From Bradyrhizobium cytisi (GTDB taxonomy: Bacteria; Pseudomonadota; Alphaproteobacteria; Rhizobiales; Xanthobacteraceae), in the NCBI RefSeq assembly GCF_008123515.1, contig NZ_VSSR01000060.1:1-64000 (forward strand): 64,000 nucleotides of DNA, read 5' to 3'. Below, in pieces: positions 24,049 to 33,384 of the stretch. The notes under the pieces were generated by a model. It saw only the letters and a program-made list of their open reading frames with translations. It was not told the DNA's origin and did not search any database. The first letter of the stretch is position 1, and every line of letters starts with the position of its first letter. A program made the position numbers and the translations under genes.

Positions 24049-26898
24049 ATGAATCCCGTCAAAGAACTGGAAAAGCACGGACAAGCCGTCTGGCTGGACT
24101 TCCTCGCCCGCGGCTTCATCGCCAAGGGCGACCTGAAGCGGCTGATCGACGACGACGGCCTCAAGGGCGTCACCTCCAATCCGTCGATCTTCGAGAAGGC
24201 GATCGGTAGCTCGGACGAGTACGACGCCTCGATCGGCAAGGCGCTGAAGCGCGGCGACCGGACCGTGGCCGATCTGTTCGAGGCGGTCGCGATCGAGGAC
24301 ATCCAGAACGCCGCCGACGTGCTGCGGCCGGTCTATGACCGCCTCAAAGGCCATGACGGCTATGTCAGCCTCGAGGTCTCGCCCTATCTGGCGATGGACA
24401 CCGCCGGGACCGTCACCGAGGCACGTCGGCTCTGGAAGGACGTCAACCGCAAGAACCTGATGGTGAAGGTGCCGGCGACGCCGCAGGGCCTGCCGGCGAT
24501 CGAAACGCTGATCGGCGACGGCGTCAGCATCAACATCACGCTGTTGTTCTCAAAGGCGGTCTATCTCGAGGTCGCCGAGGCCTATCTCGCCGGCCTCGAG
24601 AAATATATCGCCGGCGGCGGCGACCCCTCGCACGTCGCGAGCGTGGCGAGCTTCTTCGTCAGCCGCATCGACTCCATGGTCGACAAGCAGCTCGACGAGA
24701 AGATCGCGCGGGCCAACGATCCGTCCGAGAAGGAGCGCCTCGCCGCGCTGAAGGGCAAGGTCGCGATCGCCAACGCGAAGGTCGCCTATCAGGATTACAA
24801 GCGCCTGTTCTCGGGCCCGCGCTGGGACAAGCTCGCCGCCAAGGGCGCCAAGCCGCAGCGCATGCTGTGGGCCTCGACCGGCACCAAGAACAAGGACTAC
24901 AGCGACGTGCTCTATGTCGAGGAGCTGATCGGCCCCGACACCATCAACACCATGCCGCCGGCGACGCTGGATGCATTCCGCGACCACGGCAAGCTGCGCG
25001 ACAGCCTGGAGGAGAACGTCGACGACGCCCGCCGCGTGCTGGAAGAGCTGGAGCGCTCCGGCGTCTCGCTCGATGCCATCACCGAGGAGCTCGTCAAGGA
25101 CGGCGTCAAGCAGTTCGCCGATGCCGCCGACAAGCTCTACGGCGCCGTCGCCCACAAGCGCGCCACCGTGCTCGGCCCCGCGATCGACCGCCAGCAGCTC
25201 TCGCTGGGGGACGGCCTCGGCAAGGCCGTGGCCAAGAGCACCGAGGAATGGCGCGCATCGGCAAAGATCCGCAGGCTTTGGCAGCGCGACAAATCGGTCT
25301 GGACCGGGGCGGACGAGGACAAATGGCTCGGCTGGCTCGACAGCGCGGCAAAAGCCGACGTCGCCGACTACGAGGACTATGCCAACCGCGTGAAGGGCCA
25401 GAACTTCTCCGACGCCGTCGTGCTCGGCATGGGCGGATCGAGCCTCGGACCGGAGGTGCTGGCCGAGACCTTTGCGAGGAAAGCGGGCTTCCCGAAGCTG
25501 CACGTGCTGGATTCCACCGATCCGGCGCAGGTGCGGGCGATGGAGGCCAAGATCGACATCGCCAAGACCGTGTTCATCGTCTCCAGCAAATCCGGCGGCA
25601 CCACCGAGCCGAACGCGATGAAGGATTATTTCCATGAGCGCGTCGCGCAGGCGCTCGGCCCGAAGGCCAAGACCGGCTTCCGCTTCATCGCGGTGACCGA
25701 CCCGGGCTCCTCGCTGGAAAAGGCGGCGAAGAAGCTCAACTACGCCCGCGTCTTCCATGGCGAACCGTCGATCGGCGGCCGCTATTCGGTGCTGTCGCCG
25801 TTCGGCCTGGTGCCGGCGGCCACGGCCGGCATCGACGTCAAGACCTTGGTCAAGCATGCGCTCTCGATGGCACGCTCCTGCGGACCGGACGTGCCGCCAA
25901 GCGAGAACCCGGGCGTCCAGCTCGGCCTCGCCATGGGCCTCGCCGGACTCGAAGGCCGCGACAAGGTGACAATCCTGTCGTCGAAGAAGATCGCCGATTT
26001 CGGCGCCTGGGCCGAGCAGCTCATCGCGGAATCGACCGGCAAGGAGGGCAAGGGCCTGATCCCGATCGCCGGCGAGCCGCTGGGCGAGTCCTCGCTCTAC
26101 GGCAACGACCGCTTCTTCATCGACATCCGCACCGAGGGCGAGACAGACGCCGCGCACGACTCGGCACTTGCCGGGATCGAGGCGGCCGGCCATCCCGTGG
26201 TGCGCATCGTCATGAAGTCGATCGACCATCTCGGTCAGGAGTTCTTCCGCTTCGAGATGGCGACGGCGGTGGCAGGCTCGATCCTCGGCATCAACCCGTT
26301 CGACCAGCCCGACGTCGAAGCCGCCAAGATCAAGACCCGCGAGCTGACGTCAGCCTACGAGAAGACCGGCGCGCTGCCGGCCGAAGAGCCCGTGGTCAGC
26401 ACCGCGGAATTCGACCTCTACACCGACGACACCAACGCCGCCGCGTTGCGCACGATGGGAGCCAATGGCGACCTCACCTCCTGGCTCAGGGCACATATCA
26501 CGCGCTCGCGGCGCGGCGATTATTTTGCCCTGCTCGGCTACATCGCGCGCGACAAGGCCACAATCGAGGCGCTGCAGGAGATGCGGACGGCCGTGCTGGA
26601 GAAACGGCATCTGGCGACTGCCGCCGAATTCGGACCGCGCTTCCTGCACTCCACGGGTCAGGCCTACAAGGGCGGGCCCGACAGCGGCGTGTTCCTCCAG
26701 ATCACTGCAGATGACGCCAAGGACCTAGCCGTGCCCGGCCAGAAGGCAAGTTTTGGCGTGATCAAGGCGGCGCAGGCACGCGGCGATTTCGACGTGCTCA
26801 CCGAGCGCGGCCGTCGCGCGCTTCGGGTGCACCTGAAGGGGCCGCTCAAGAAAGGTCTCGCTGCGCTCAATGCCGCGCTTACTGACGCGCTGAATTAA
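24049..26898 (+). CDS. Bifunctional transaldolase/glucose-6-phosphate isomerase
   Basis: A 949-residue fusion. Residues 1 to about 370 are transaldolase, with GVTSNPSIFEKAI, the Schiff-base Lys140 in LMVKVPAT, and SINITLLFS. Residues from about 385 to the end are phosphoglucose isomerase, with FSDAVVLGMGGSSLGPEV and the sugar-phosphate motif VSSKSGGTTEPNA. It links the pentose phosphate pool to fructose- and glucose-6-phosphate in the cytosol. It heads a cluster with gnd, zwf and pgl, so substrates pass among adjacent gene products. The fusion is known in Bradyrhizobium relatives; separate tal and pgi genes are the usual state elsewhere. Confidence 0.94.
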   Translation: MNPVKELEKHGQAVWLDFLARGFIAKGDLKRLIDDDGLKGVTSNPSIFEKAIGSSDEYDASIGKALKRGDRTVADLFEAVAIEDIQNAADVLRPVYDRLKGHDGYVSLEVSPYLAMDTAGTVTEARRLWKDVNRKNLMVKVPATPQGLPAIETLIGDGVSINITLLFSKAVYLEVAEAYLAGLEKYIAGGGDPSHVASVASFFVSRIDSMVDKQLDEKIARANDPSEKERLAALKGKVAIANAKVAYQDYKRLFSGPRWDKLAAKGAKPQRMLWASTGTKNKDYSDVLYVEELIGPDTINTMPPATLDAFRDHGKLRDSLEENVDDARRVLEELERSGVSLDAITEELVKDGVKQFADAADKLYGAVAHKRATVLGPAIDRQQLSLGDGLGKAVAKSTEEWRASAKIRRLWQRDKSVWTGADEDKWLGWLDSAAKADVADYEDYANRVKGQNFSDAVVLGMGGSSLGPEVLAETFARKAGFPKLHVLDSTDPAQVRAMEAKIDIAKTVFIVSSKSGGTTEPNAMKDYFHERVAQALGPKAKTGFRFIAVTDPGSSLEKAAKKLNYARVFHGEPSIGGRYSVLSPFGLVPAATAGIDVKTLVKHALSMARSCGPDVPPSENPGVQLGLAMGLAGLEGRDKVTILSSKKIADFGAWAEQLIAESTGKEGKGLIPIAGEPLGESSLYGNDRFFIDIRTEGETDAAHDSALAGIEAAGHPVVRIVMKSIDHLGQEFFRFEMATAVAGSILGINPFDQPDVEAAKIKTRELTSAYEKTGALPAEEPVVSTAEFDLYTDDTNAAALRTMGANGDLTSWLRAHITRSRRGDYFALLGYIARDKATIEALQEMRTAVLEKRHLATAAEFGPRFLHSTGQAYKGGPDSGVFLQITADDAKDLAVPGQKASFGVIKAAQARGDFDVLTERGRRALRVHLKGPLKKGLAALNAALTDALN

Positions 26899-26911
26899 GA
26901 GGAATTTCTCA

Positions 26912-27910
26912 ATGCAACTCGGCATGATCGGCCTCGGCCGGATGGGCGGCAACATCGTTCGCCGGCTGATGCACCACGGCCATTCGACCGTGGTCTATGA
27001 CAAGGACGCCAAGGCCGTCGCCGGTCTCGCCGCGGATGGCGCTGTCGGCTCGGCGACGCTGGAAGAGTTCATCTCGAAACTGGAGCGGCCGCGCGCGGCC
27101 TGGGTGATGCTGCCTGCGGGCCGCATCACCGAGCAAACGATCGACACGATCGCGGGCGTGATGCAGGAGGGCGACGTCATCATCGACGGCGGCAACACCT
27201 TCTGGCAGGACGACGTCCGCCGCGGCAAGGCGCTGAAGGCGCGCGGTATCCACTATGTCGACGTCGGCACGTCCGGCGGCGTCTGGGGGCTCGACCGCGG
27301 CTATTGCATGATGATCGGCGGCGAGAAACAGGTCGTCGACCGGCTCGATCCGATCTTCGCAGCCCTAGCGCCCGGCGCCGGCGATATTCCGCGCACGGAG
27401 GGACGTGACGGGCGCGATCCGCGCATCGAGCAGGGCTACATCCATGCCGGTCCCGTCGGCGCGGGCCATTTCGTCAAGATGATCCACAACGGCATCGAAT
27501 ACGGCCTGATGCAGGCCTATGCGGAAGGATTCGACATTCTCAAAAACGCCAATATCGACGCCCTGCCTGCCGATCATCGTTACGATTTCGATCTCGCGGA
27601 CATCGCCGAAGTCTGGCGGCGCGGCAGCGTGATCCCGTCATGGCTGCTCGATCTCACCTCGACCGCGCTCGCCGACAGCCCCGCACTGGCTGAATATTCC
27701 GGCTTCGTGGAGGATTCCGGTGAGGGACGCTGGACCGTGAATGCGGCGATCGACGAGGCCGTGCCGGCCGAAGTCCTGACCGCTGCGCTCTACACACGTT
27801 TCCGTTCCCGCAAGGACCACACCTTCGCCGAAAAAATTCTCTCGGCGATGCGCGCGGGGTTCGGCGGCCACAAGGAGCCGAAGCAGCCGGACGCTTCGAA
27901 GCCCGAATAA
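26912..27910 (+). CDS. gnd: 6-phosphogluconate dehydrogenase, decarboxylating (short YqeC-type)
   Basis: A 332-residue enzyme of the short class, which lacks the extended C-terminal dimerisation helix of the 470-residue form. It has the dinucleotide motif GLGRMGG (residues 7-13), DGGNTFWQDD, the active-site region GTSGGVWGLDRGYCMMIGG and HFVKMIHNGIEYG. It converts 6-phosphogluconate to ribulose-5-phosphate. AGAGGAA precedes the ATG, 13 bp after tal-pgi. NAD is often preferred by this class; specificity is not readable here. Confidence 0.92.
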   Translation: MQLGMIGLGRMGGNIVRRLMHHGHSTVVYDKDAKAVAGLAADGAVGSATLEEFISKLERPRAAWVMLPAGRITEQTIDTIAGVMQEGDVIIDGGNTFWQDDVRRGKALKARGIHYVDVGTSGGVWGLDRGYCMMIGGEKQVVDRLDPIFAALAPGAGDIPRTEGRDGRDPRIEQGYIHAGPVGAGHFVKMIHNGIEYGLMQAYAEGFDILKNANIDALPADHRYDFDLADIAEVWRRGSVIPSWLLDLTSTALADSPALAEYSGFVEDSGEGRWTVNAAIDEAVPAEVLTAALYTRFRSRKDHTFAEKILSAMRAGFGGHKEPKQPDASKPE

Positions 27911-27951
27911 GAAGTCGAAGCAACAAGCAACACAGCGAAGGCCAATCGTTC

Positions 27952-29463
27952 GTGACAAAAGACCCGCAAGCAAAGCCCAAGCCGGAAAATTGCGCCTTCG
28001 TCATTTTTGGCGCCACCGGCGATCTCACGCACCGTCTCGTGATCCCCTCGCTTTACAATCTTGCCGCAGAACATTTGCTGCCGGAGAAATTTTGCGTCGT
28101 CGGTGTGGGCCGCAACGCCATGTCGGATGACGATCTGCGCGACGGTCTGTTGAAGGGCCTGAAGCAATTCGCAACGCGACCCGTGGACGACGATATCGCC
28201 CAGAGACTGCTGGAGTGCGTCACCTTCGTCGAGGCCGATCCGAAGGACCCGCCCTCCTTCGATCGCCTGCGCGAGCATCTGGATTCGCTGGAATGCGCGC
28301 AAGACACCGGCGGCAATCGCCTGTTCTATCTGGCGACCCCGCCCGCTGCATTCGCACCGACCGCACGCGAGCTCGGCCGCACCGGCATGATGAAGGAGAA
28401 CGGCGCCTGGCGGCGGCTGGTGATCGAAAAACCGTTCGGCACCGATCTCACCTCGGCGCGGGCCCTGAATGCCGAGTTGCTGAAGATCATGGGCGAGCAC
28501 CAGATCTACCGGATCGATCATTATCTCGGCAAAGAGACGGTGCAGAACATTCTGGTGCTGCGCTTTGCCAATGGCATGTTCGAGCCGATCTGGAATCGCA
28601 ACCACATCGACCACATCCAGATCACGGTCGAGGAGAAGCTCGGCGTCGGCCATCGCGGCGGCTTCTACGACGCCACCGGCGCGCTGCGCGACATGGTGCC
28701 GAACCATCTGTTTCAGCTGATGTCGCTGGTCGCGATGGAGCCGCCGGCGCGTTTCGACGCCCATTCCGTGCGCTCCGAGAAAGCGGAGGTACTGACCTCG
28801 GTCCAGCAGCCGAGTCGCGAGGAAGCGCTGAAAAACTCGGTGCGCGCGCAATATCTCGCGGGCCGGATCGGCGACGACGAAATACCGGACTATCGGAAGA
28901 CCGAGGACGTCAAGCCCGGCAGCGCCACCGAGACCTTTGTCGCGCTGAAGCTGATGATCGACAATTGGCGCTGGGCCGGCGTGCCGTTCTATCTGCGCAC
29001 CGGCAAGGCGTTGGGACATAAACGAACGGAAGTCGCGATCAAGTTCAAGCAGGCGCCGCTCTCGATGTTTTCCGGCACGGCGGTCGATCGCCTCTCGCAG
29101 AACTTCCTCACCATCGGCATTGCGCCGACCGAGACCATCGAGCTTCAGTTCAACGCCAAGATTCCAGGACCGAGTATCACCATCGACGGCGTCGAGATGA
29201 AGTTCAAGTACGGCGATTATTTCCAGGCCGATCCCTCGACCGGATACGAGACGCTGATCTACGACTGCATGATCGGCGACAACATCCTGTTCCAGCGCGC
29301 CGACGGCATCGAAGCCGGATGGCAGGCGGTGCAGCCATTCCTCGATGCCTGGAAGAATGCGGGCAGCAACGGCATCGAAACCTACCCCGCCGGCAGCGAC
29401 GGCCCGGCCTGTGCCGACGAGCTGCTGCGGCGCGACGGCCGCAGCTGGCGGAAATTTTCGTGA
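27952..29463 (+). CDS. zwf: Glucose-6-phosphate 1-dehydrogenase
   Basis: A 503-residue enzyme. It has the NADP-binding motif FGATGDLTHR near residues 19-28 and the catalytic stretch RIDHYLGKE at 187-195, with VIEKPFGTD before it. It makes 6-phosphogluconolactone, the first step of both the oxidative pentose phosphate and Entner-Doudoroff routes. The start codon is GTG at 27952. Its stop overlaps the pgl ATG (TGATG), so zwf and pgl are coupled. Confidence 0.95.
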   Translation: MTKDPQAKPKPENCAFVIFGATGDLTHRLVIPSLYNLAAEHLLPEKFCVVGVGRNAMSDDDLRDGLLKGLKQFATRPVDDDIAQRLLECVTFVEADPKDPPSFDRLREHLDSLECAQDTGGNRLFYLATPPAAFAPTARELGRTGMMKENGAWRRLVIEKPFGTDLTSARALNAELLKIMGEHQIYRIDHYLGKETVQNILVLRFANGMFEPIWNRNHIDHIQITVEEKLGVGHRGGFYDATGALRDMVPNHLFQLMSLVAMEPPARFDAHSVRSEKAEVLTSVQQPSREEALKNSVRAQYLAGRIGDDEIPDYRKTEDVKPGSATETFVALKLMIDNWRWAGVPFYLRTGKALGHKRTEVAIKFKQAPLSMFSGTAVDRLSQNFLTIGIAPTETIELQFNAKIPGPSITIDGVEMKFKYGDYFQADPSTGYETLIYDCMIGDNILFQRADGIEAGWQAVQPFLDAWKNAGSNGIETYPAGSDGPACADELLRRDGRSWRKFS

Positions 29464-30212
29464 TGGCGACGGCCGGGCAGCCGAAGCTGATCGTCGTGGC
29501 CGACGCGGAAGCCCTGGCGCAGGCCGCCGCGGAGCGGGTGGTGGCGCGGGTGGTTGCTAATCCCGGCCGGATCGCAATCTGCCTCACCGGCGGCTCGAGC
29601 CCGAAGAAGCTCTATCAGCTGCTCGGCAGCGAGGCCTGGCGTGGCAAGATTCCATGGGATCGCGTGCACTGGTTCATCGGCGACGAGCGTTTTGTCCCCG
29701 AGAGCGATCCCCTCAACAACATGGCCGTCGCGCGCGAGATCTTCCTCGATCGCAACGCGCCACCAGGCCATATCCATCCGATTCCGACCACAGCCGAGAG
29801 TCCCGACCAGAGTGCGGAAATCTATGCGCGCGAGCTGCAGGCCTTCTACGGCTCGGACCAGCTCGATCCGGCGCGGCCGCTGTTCGACCTCGTCCTGATG
29901 GGCGCAGGCCCTGATGGCCACACCGCCTCGCTGTTTCCCGGCTATCCCGCCGTCGAGGAGACTACGCGCTGGGTCGTCGGCGTCCCCAAGGCTAATGTCG
30001 CGCCCTTCGTGCCGCGGGTCTCGCTGACGCTGCCTGCGCTGGCCTCCTGCCGCGAGATGCTGTTCGAGATTGCCGGGCATGACAAGCAGCCGATCTTGAC
30101 GCGCCTCCTCAATGGCGAGACTCTGCCGGCTGTACGCGCGCGCTCGAATGGCGGGACCCTCTGGCTGGTCGACCAGGCCGCGCTTCCGGAGGGGATTCGT
30201 GGCGGGCGCTAA
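29463..30212 (+). CDS. pgl: 6-phosphogluconolactonase
   Basis: A 249-residue protein of the DevB/SOL family: CLTGGSSPKKLYQLL, HWFIGDERFVP and LMGAGPDGHTASLFPG are the standard phosphate- and lactone-binding motifs. It hydrolyses the product of Zwf to 6-phosphogluconate. The ATG at 29463 shares a base with the zwf stop. The next gene begins within its last codons. Confidence 0.94.
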   Translation: MATAGQPKLIVVADAEALAQAAAERVVARVVANPGRIAICLTGGSSPKKLYQLLGSEAWRGKIPWDRVHWFIGDERFVPESDPLNNMAVAREIFLDRNAPPGHIHPIPTTAESPDQSAEIYARELQAFYGSDQLDPARPLFDLVLMGAGPDGHTASLFPGYPAVEETTRWVVGVPKANVAPFVPRVSLTLPALASCREMLFEIAGHDKQPILTRLLNGETLPAVRARSNGGTLWLVDQAALPEGIRGGR

Positions 30213-30735
30213 AGCACCTTGTGCGTTGATCGTGATGGGCGTGTCGGGCTCGGGCAAGAGCACAGTGGCGGAATTGCTCGGCAAGCGGCTGGGCTGGCGA
30301 TTCGAGGACGGCGACAGCTTTCACCCCGCGAGCAATGTCGAGAAGATGAGAGCCGGCCGTCCGCTCACCGACGAGGACCGCTGGCCCTGGCTCAACGCCA
30401 TCGCCGACGAGATCGCGCGGGTCTGCAACAAGGGCGAGCACGTCATCATCGCCTGTTCGGCACTCAAGCACACCTATCGCGACGTGCTGCTGCGCGGACG
30501 CGACGACGTGCGCTTCGTGTTCCTGAAGGGTACGCAGGAGCTGATTGCCGACCGGCTCGCGCACCGCAAGGGTCATTTCATGCCGCCCGGGCTCCTCACC
30601 AGCCAGTTCAACACGCTGGAGCCGCCCGAGGCGAGCGAGCATGTCATCACGGCGTCGATCGATGAATCGGTCGAGGCGATCGTGGACGGCATCGTGCGGC
30701 AGTTGAAAATCGACGGCGGGAAACGCAAGCCATGA
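30199..30735 (+). CDS. gntK: Gluconokinase
   Basis: A 178-residue P-loop kinase: MGVSGSGKSTVAELL (P-loop near residues 14-21), FEDGDSFHPASNVEKM and GRPLTDEDRWPWL are the diagnostic GntK motifs. It phosphorylates gluconate to 6-phosphogluconate, joining external gluconate to the pathway of its neighbours. The GTG at 30199 follows GGAGGGG at 30188-30194 and lies inside the end of pgl. The in-frame ATG at 30112 would put 29 unrelated residues ahead of the domain. Confidence 0.92.
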   Translation: MAGAKAPCALIVMGVSGSGKSTVAELLGKRLGWRFEDGDSFHPASNVEKMRAGRPLTDEDRWPWLNAIADEIARVCNKGEHVIIACSALKHTYRDVLLRGRDDVRFVFLKGTQELIADRLAHRKGHFMPPGLLTSQFNTLEPPEASEHVITASIDESVEAIVDGIVRQLKIDGGKRKP

Positions 30736-31544
30736 CGAAAATATCACTGGTGGTCTCCGACGTCGACGGCACGCTGCTGACCAAGGACAAGACGCTGACG
30801 GAGCGCGCGAGGTCCGCCGTGCAGCGGCTGCACCAGGCCGGCATCGGCTTCACCATCACCTCCAGCCGGCCTGCGATCGGCATGCGCTTCCTGATCGAGC
30901 CGCTGGCGCTGTGGCTGCCGGTCGGCCCGTTCAACGGCTCCTCGATCGTCGATCCCGAGATGAACCCGGTCGAGCAGCATTTGATCCCGAAAAGCGCCGC
31001 CGAACGGTCACTGCGGATCCTCCGTGAATTCGGCGCCGACATCTGGCTGTTCACCTACGACAAATGGCTGATCGACAACCCGGCCGGCAAATATGTCGCG
31101 CATGAGCAGCACACGATCCGCTCCGATCCGACCATCGTAACGGATTTCTCGCCCTATCTCGCCAGCGCCTGCAAGATTGTCGGCGCCAGCGCCGATGCGG
31201 CGGGCCTCGAGGCTTGCGAGAAGGCGATGCAGCAGGCGCTCGGCGGCGAGGCCACTGCCGTCCGCTCGCAGACCTATTATCTCGACGTCACCCCGCCCGG
31301 CTTCGACAAGGGCACGTTCGTGCAGGCCATGGCCAAGCGGCTGGGCATCTCCACCGACGCGGTCGCAACCGTCGGCGACATGCAGAACGACCTTGCGATG
31401 TTCCGCGTCAGCGGCGTCTCGATCGCCATGGGCAACGCCACCGACAGCGTCAAGGACCAGGCGACAAACGTCACCGCAACCAACGAGCAGGATGGCTTTG
31501 CGGAAGCGATGGAGATGATCTTGAAGCGGAACGGGGCCGGCTAA
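30732..31544 (+). CDS. Cof-type HAD-IIB phosphatase
   Basis: A 270-residue HAD hydrolase: nucleophile Asp10 and Asp12 in VVSDVDGTLL, Ser/Thr motif II in FTITSSRP, and the motif III/IV part TVGDMQNDLAMF near the C-terminus, with a type IIB cap between. It probably dephosphorylates a sugar phosphate. It overlaps gntK by four bases and ends the cluster, so a substrate in the hexose or gluconate phosphate pool is a reasonable guess only. Confidence 0.85.
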   Translation: MTKISLVVSDVDGTLLTKDKTLTERARSAVQRLHQAGIGFTITSSRPAIGMRFLIEPLALWLPVGPFNGSSIVDPEMNPVEQHLIPKSAAERSLRILREFGADIWLFTYDKWLIDNPAGKYVAHEQHTIRSDPTIVTDFSPYLASACKIVGASADAAGLEACEKAMQQALGGEATAVRSQTYYLDVTPPGFDKGTFVQAMAKRLGISTDAVATVGDMQNDLAMFRVSGVSIAMGNATDSVKDQATNVTATNEQDGFAEAMEMILKRNGAG

Positions 31545-31548
31545 GTCA

Positions 31549-33354
31549 CTACTTCGATCGCTGCATCGCCGGCTTCTCGCTCGCGTGCCTTGCTGCCGAA
31601 AGATTGTGCGCGGTGTTGATGAGCGCGATGTGGGTCAGCGCCTGCGGGAAATTTCCGGTCTGGCGGCGGGCGACGGAATCGTATTCTTCGGCGAGCAGCC
31701 CGACATCGTTCGCCAGCGCAGCGACGCGATCAAACAGCATTTGTGCCTTGTCGAGATTGCCCGCCAGCACATGGGCGTCGGCCAGCCACAGCGTGCAGGC
31801 CAGGAACGCGCCCTCGATCGGCTGTTTCTCCTCGGAGATCTCGCGGGGATCGTGCCGGAGCACGAAACCGTCGCGCATCATGTGCTTCTCGACGGCGGCG
31901 ATGGTGCCGCCGATGCGCGGATCGTCCGACGGCAGGAAGCCTACGCCCGGCAGCAGCAGCACGCTGGCATCGAGCAGTTTCGAACCATAGGATTCGACGA
32001 AGGCGTTCTCCTCCGCATCAAATCCCCTGTGGCAGACGTCGCGGTGAATGGCCCCGCGCAAGGCGCGCCAATGCAAGAGCGGCGCCTTGAAGCCGAAGGT
32101 CTCGGCGCTCTTGATGCCGCGATCGAAGGCGACCCAGGTCATCACCTTGGAGAAAACGTAATGCTTCGGCTTGCCGCGCCGCTCCCAGATGCCGTGGTCG
32201 GGTTGGTCCCAGACCTCGGCGAGATGATTGAGCACGGCGCATTCCAGCGCCCAGGTCGCCTCATTGTCGAGCTTGAGCTTGGCCATGCGCGACTGGTGGA
32301 AGGCGTCGATCAACTCGCCATAGACGTCGAGCTGGAGCTGGGCGTGGGCGGCATTGCCGACCCGCACCGGCTGGGCGCCTTCATAGCCATCGAGCCAGCC
32401 CGCCTCCCATTCCAGCAGCCGCCGCTGGCCCCAGATGCCGTACATGATCTGCATGTTCGCCGGCGAGCCAGCGGCGGCGCGCAGGAGCCAATTGTGCCAG
32501 GCCGAGGCTTCCTCGGTGTAGCCCGAGTTCATCAGCGCCAGCAGCGTGAAGGTGGCATCGCGCAGCCAGCAGAAGCGGTAGTCCCAATTCCTGGCGCCGC
32601 CGAGCTTTTCCGGCAGCGACGTGGTCGGCGCCGCGACGATGCCGCCGGTCGGGCCGAAGGTCAGCGCCTTCAGCGTGATCAGCGAGCGCATGACGAGCTC
32701 GTGGTAGTCGCCCTCGCGAACGCAACGGCCACTCCACTCCGTCCAGAATTTCCCGGTCTCCTGGAACGCGATTTCGGGATCGATCGGCTCGGGCGGATCG
32801 AGGTGCGAGGGACCATAGGTCAGCACGAACGGAACGGTCTCGCCGGCCTTGACCTCGAAGTCGGAGACGGTGGTCAGGTCCTCGCCGCGCGTCTCGACCG
32901 GTGTGCGCAGCACCGTCATGTCCTGGCCGGCGACTGCCAGCAGCGAGCGATCCTCGCAGCGGCGCACCCAGGGAATGTCCACACCGAAGCCGAAGCGGAT
33001 CACGAGCTCCATCCGCATCTTGACGGTACCGGTGAGGCCGCGCACCAGCCGCACGATGTCGGAGGCCTTGCCCCGCGGCGGCATGAAGTCGATCAGCGCA
33101 ACGGTGCCGCTCTTGGTCTCAAATCGCGTTTCGAGGATGAGGGTATCGCCGAGATAGCGGCGCGAGACCGCGGTGACGTCCTCGCCCGGCGCGACCAGCC
33201 AGCGGCCGGCCTTGCGCGTGCCGAGGATCGCGGCAAAGCAGGCGTCGGAATCGAAGGCCGGCCAGCACAGCCAGTCGATCGAGCCGTTGCGCCCGACCAG
33301 CGCCGCGGTCTCGCAGTCGCCGATCAGCGCATAATCCTCGATCTTCTCTGACAA
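31549..33354 (-). CDS. GH15 family glucoamylase/trehalase-like glycosidase
   Basis: A 601-residue cytosolic protein. The N-terminal beta-sandwich (about 1-220) begins with ALIGDCETAALVGRNGSIDW; the (alpha/alpha)6 catalytic domain follows with NWDYRFCWLRDATFTL and the C-terminal acid region LLAEEYDSVARRQTGNFPQA. Both conserved catalytic Glu regions are present. It may hydrolyse maltooligosaccharides or trehalose; this subgroup includes both. TTG appears to be the start codon, because no ATG precedes the domain. It lies 30 bp after malQ on the same strand. Confidence 0.85.
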   Translation of the reverse strand: MSEKIEDYALIGDCETAALVGRNGSIDWLCWPAFDSDACFAAILGTRKAGRWLVAPGEDVTAVSRRYLGDTLILETRFETKSGTVALIDFMPPRGKASDIVRLVRGLTGTVKMRMELVIRFGFGVDIPWVRRCEDRSLLAVAGQDMTVLRTPVETRGEDLTTVSDFEVKAGETVPFVLTYGPSHLDPPEPIDPEIAFQETGKFWTEWSGRCVREGDYHELVMRSLITLKALTFGPTGGIVAAPTTSLPEKLGGARNWDYRFCWLRDATFTLLALMNSGYTEEASAWHNWLLRAAAGSPANMQIMYGIWGQRRLLEWEAGWLDGYEGAQPVRVGNAAHAQLQLDVYGELIDAFHQSRMAKLKLDNEATWALECAVLNHLAEVWDQPDHGIWERRGKPKHYVFSKVMTWVAFDRGIKSAETFGFKAPLLHWRALRGAIHRDVCHRGFDAEENAFVESYGSKLLDASVLLLPGVGFLPSDDPRIGGTIAAVEKHMMRDGFVLRHDPREISEEKQPIEGAFLACTLWLADAHVLAGNLDKAQMLFDRVAALANDVGLLAEEYDSVARRQTGNFPQALTHIALINTAHNLSAARHASEKPAMQRSK

Positions 33355-33384
33355 TGTCTTGCGAGCCTGAAAGATACCCGCCGA

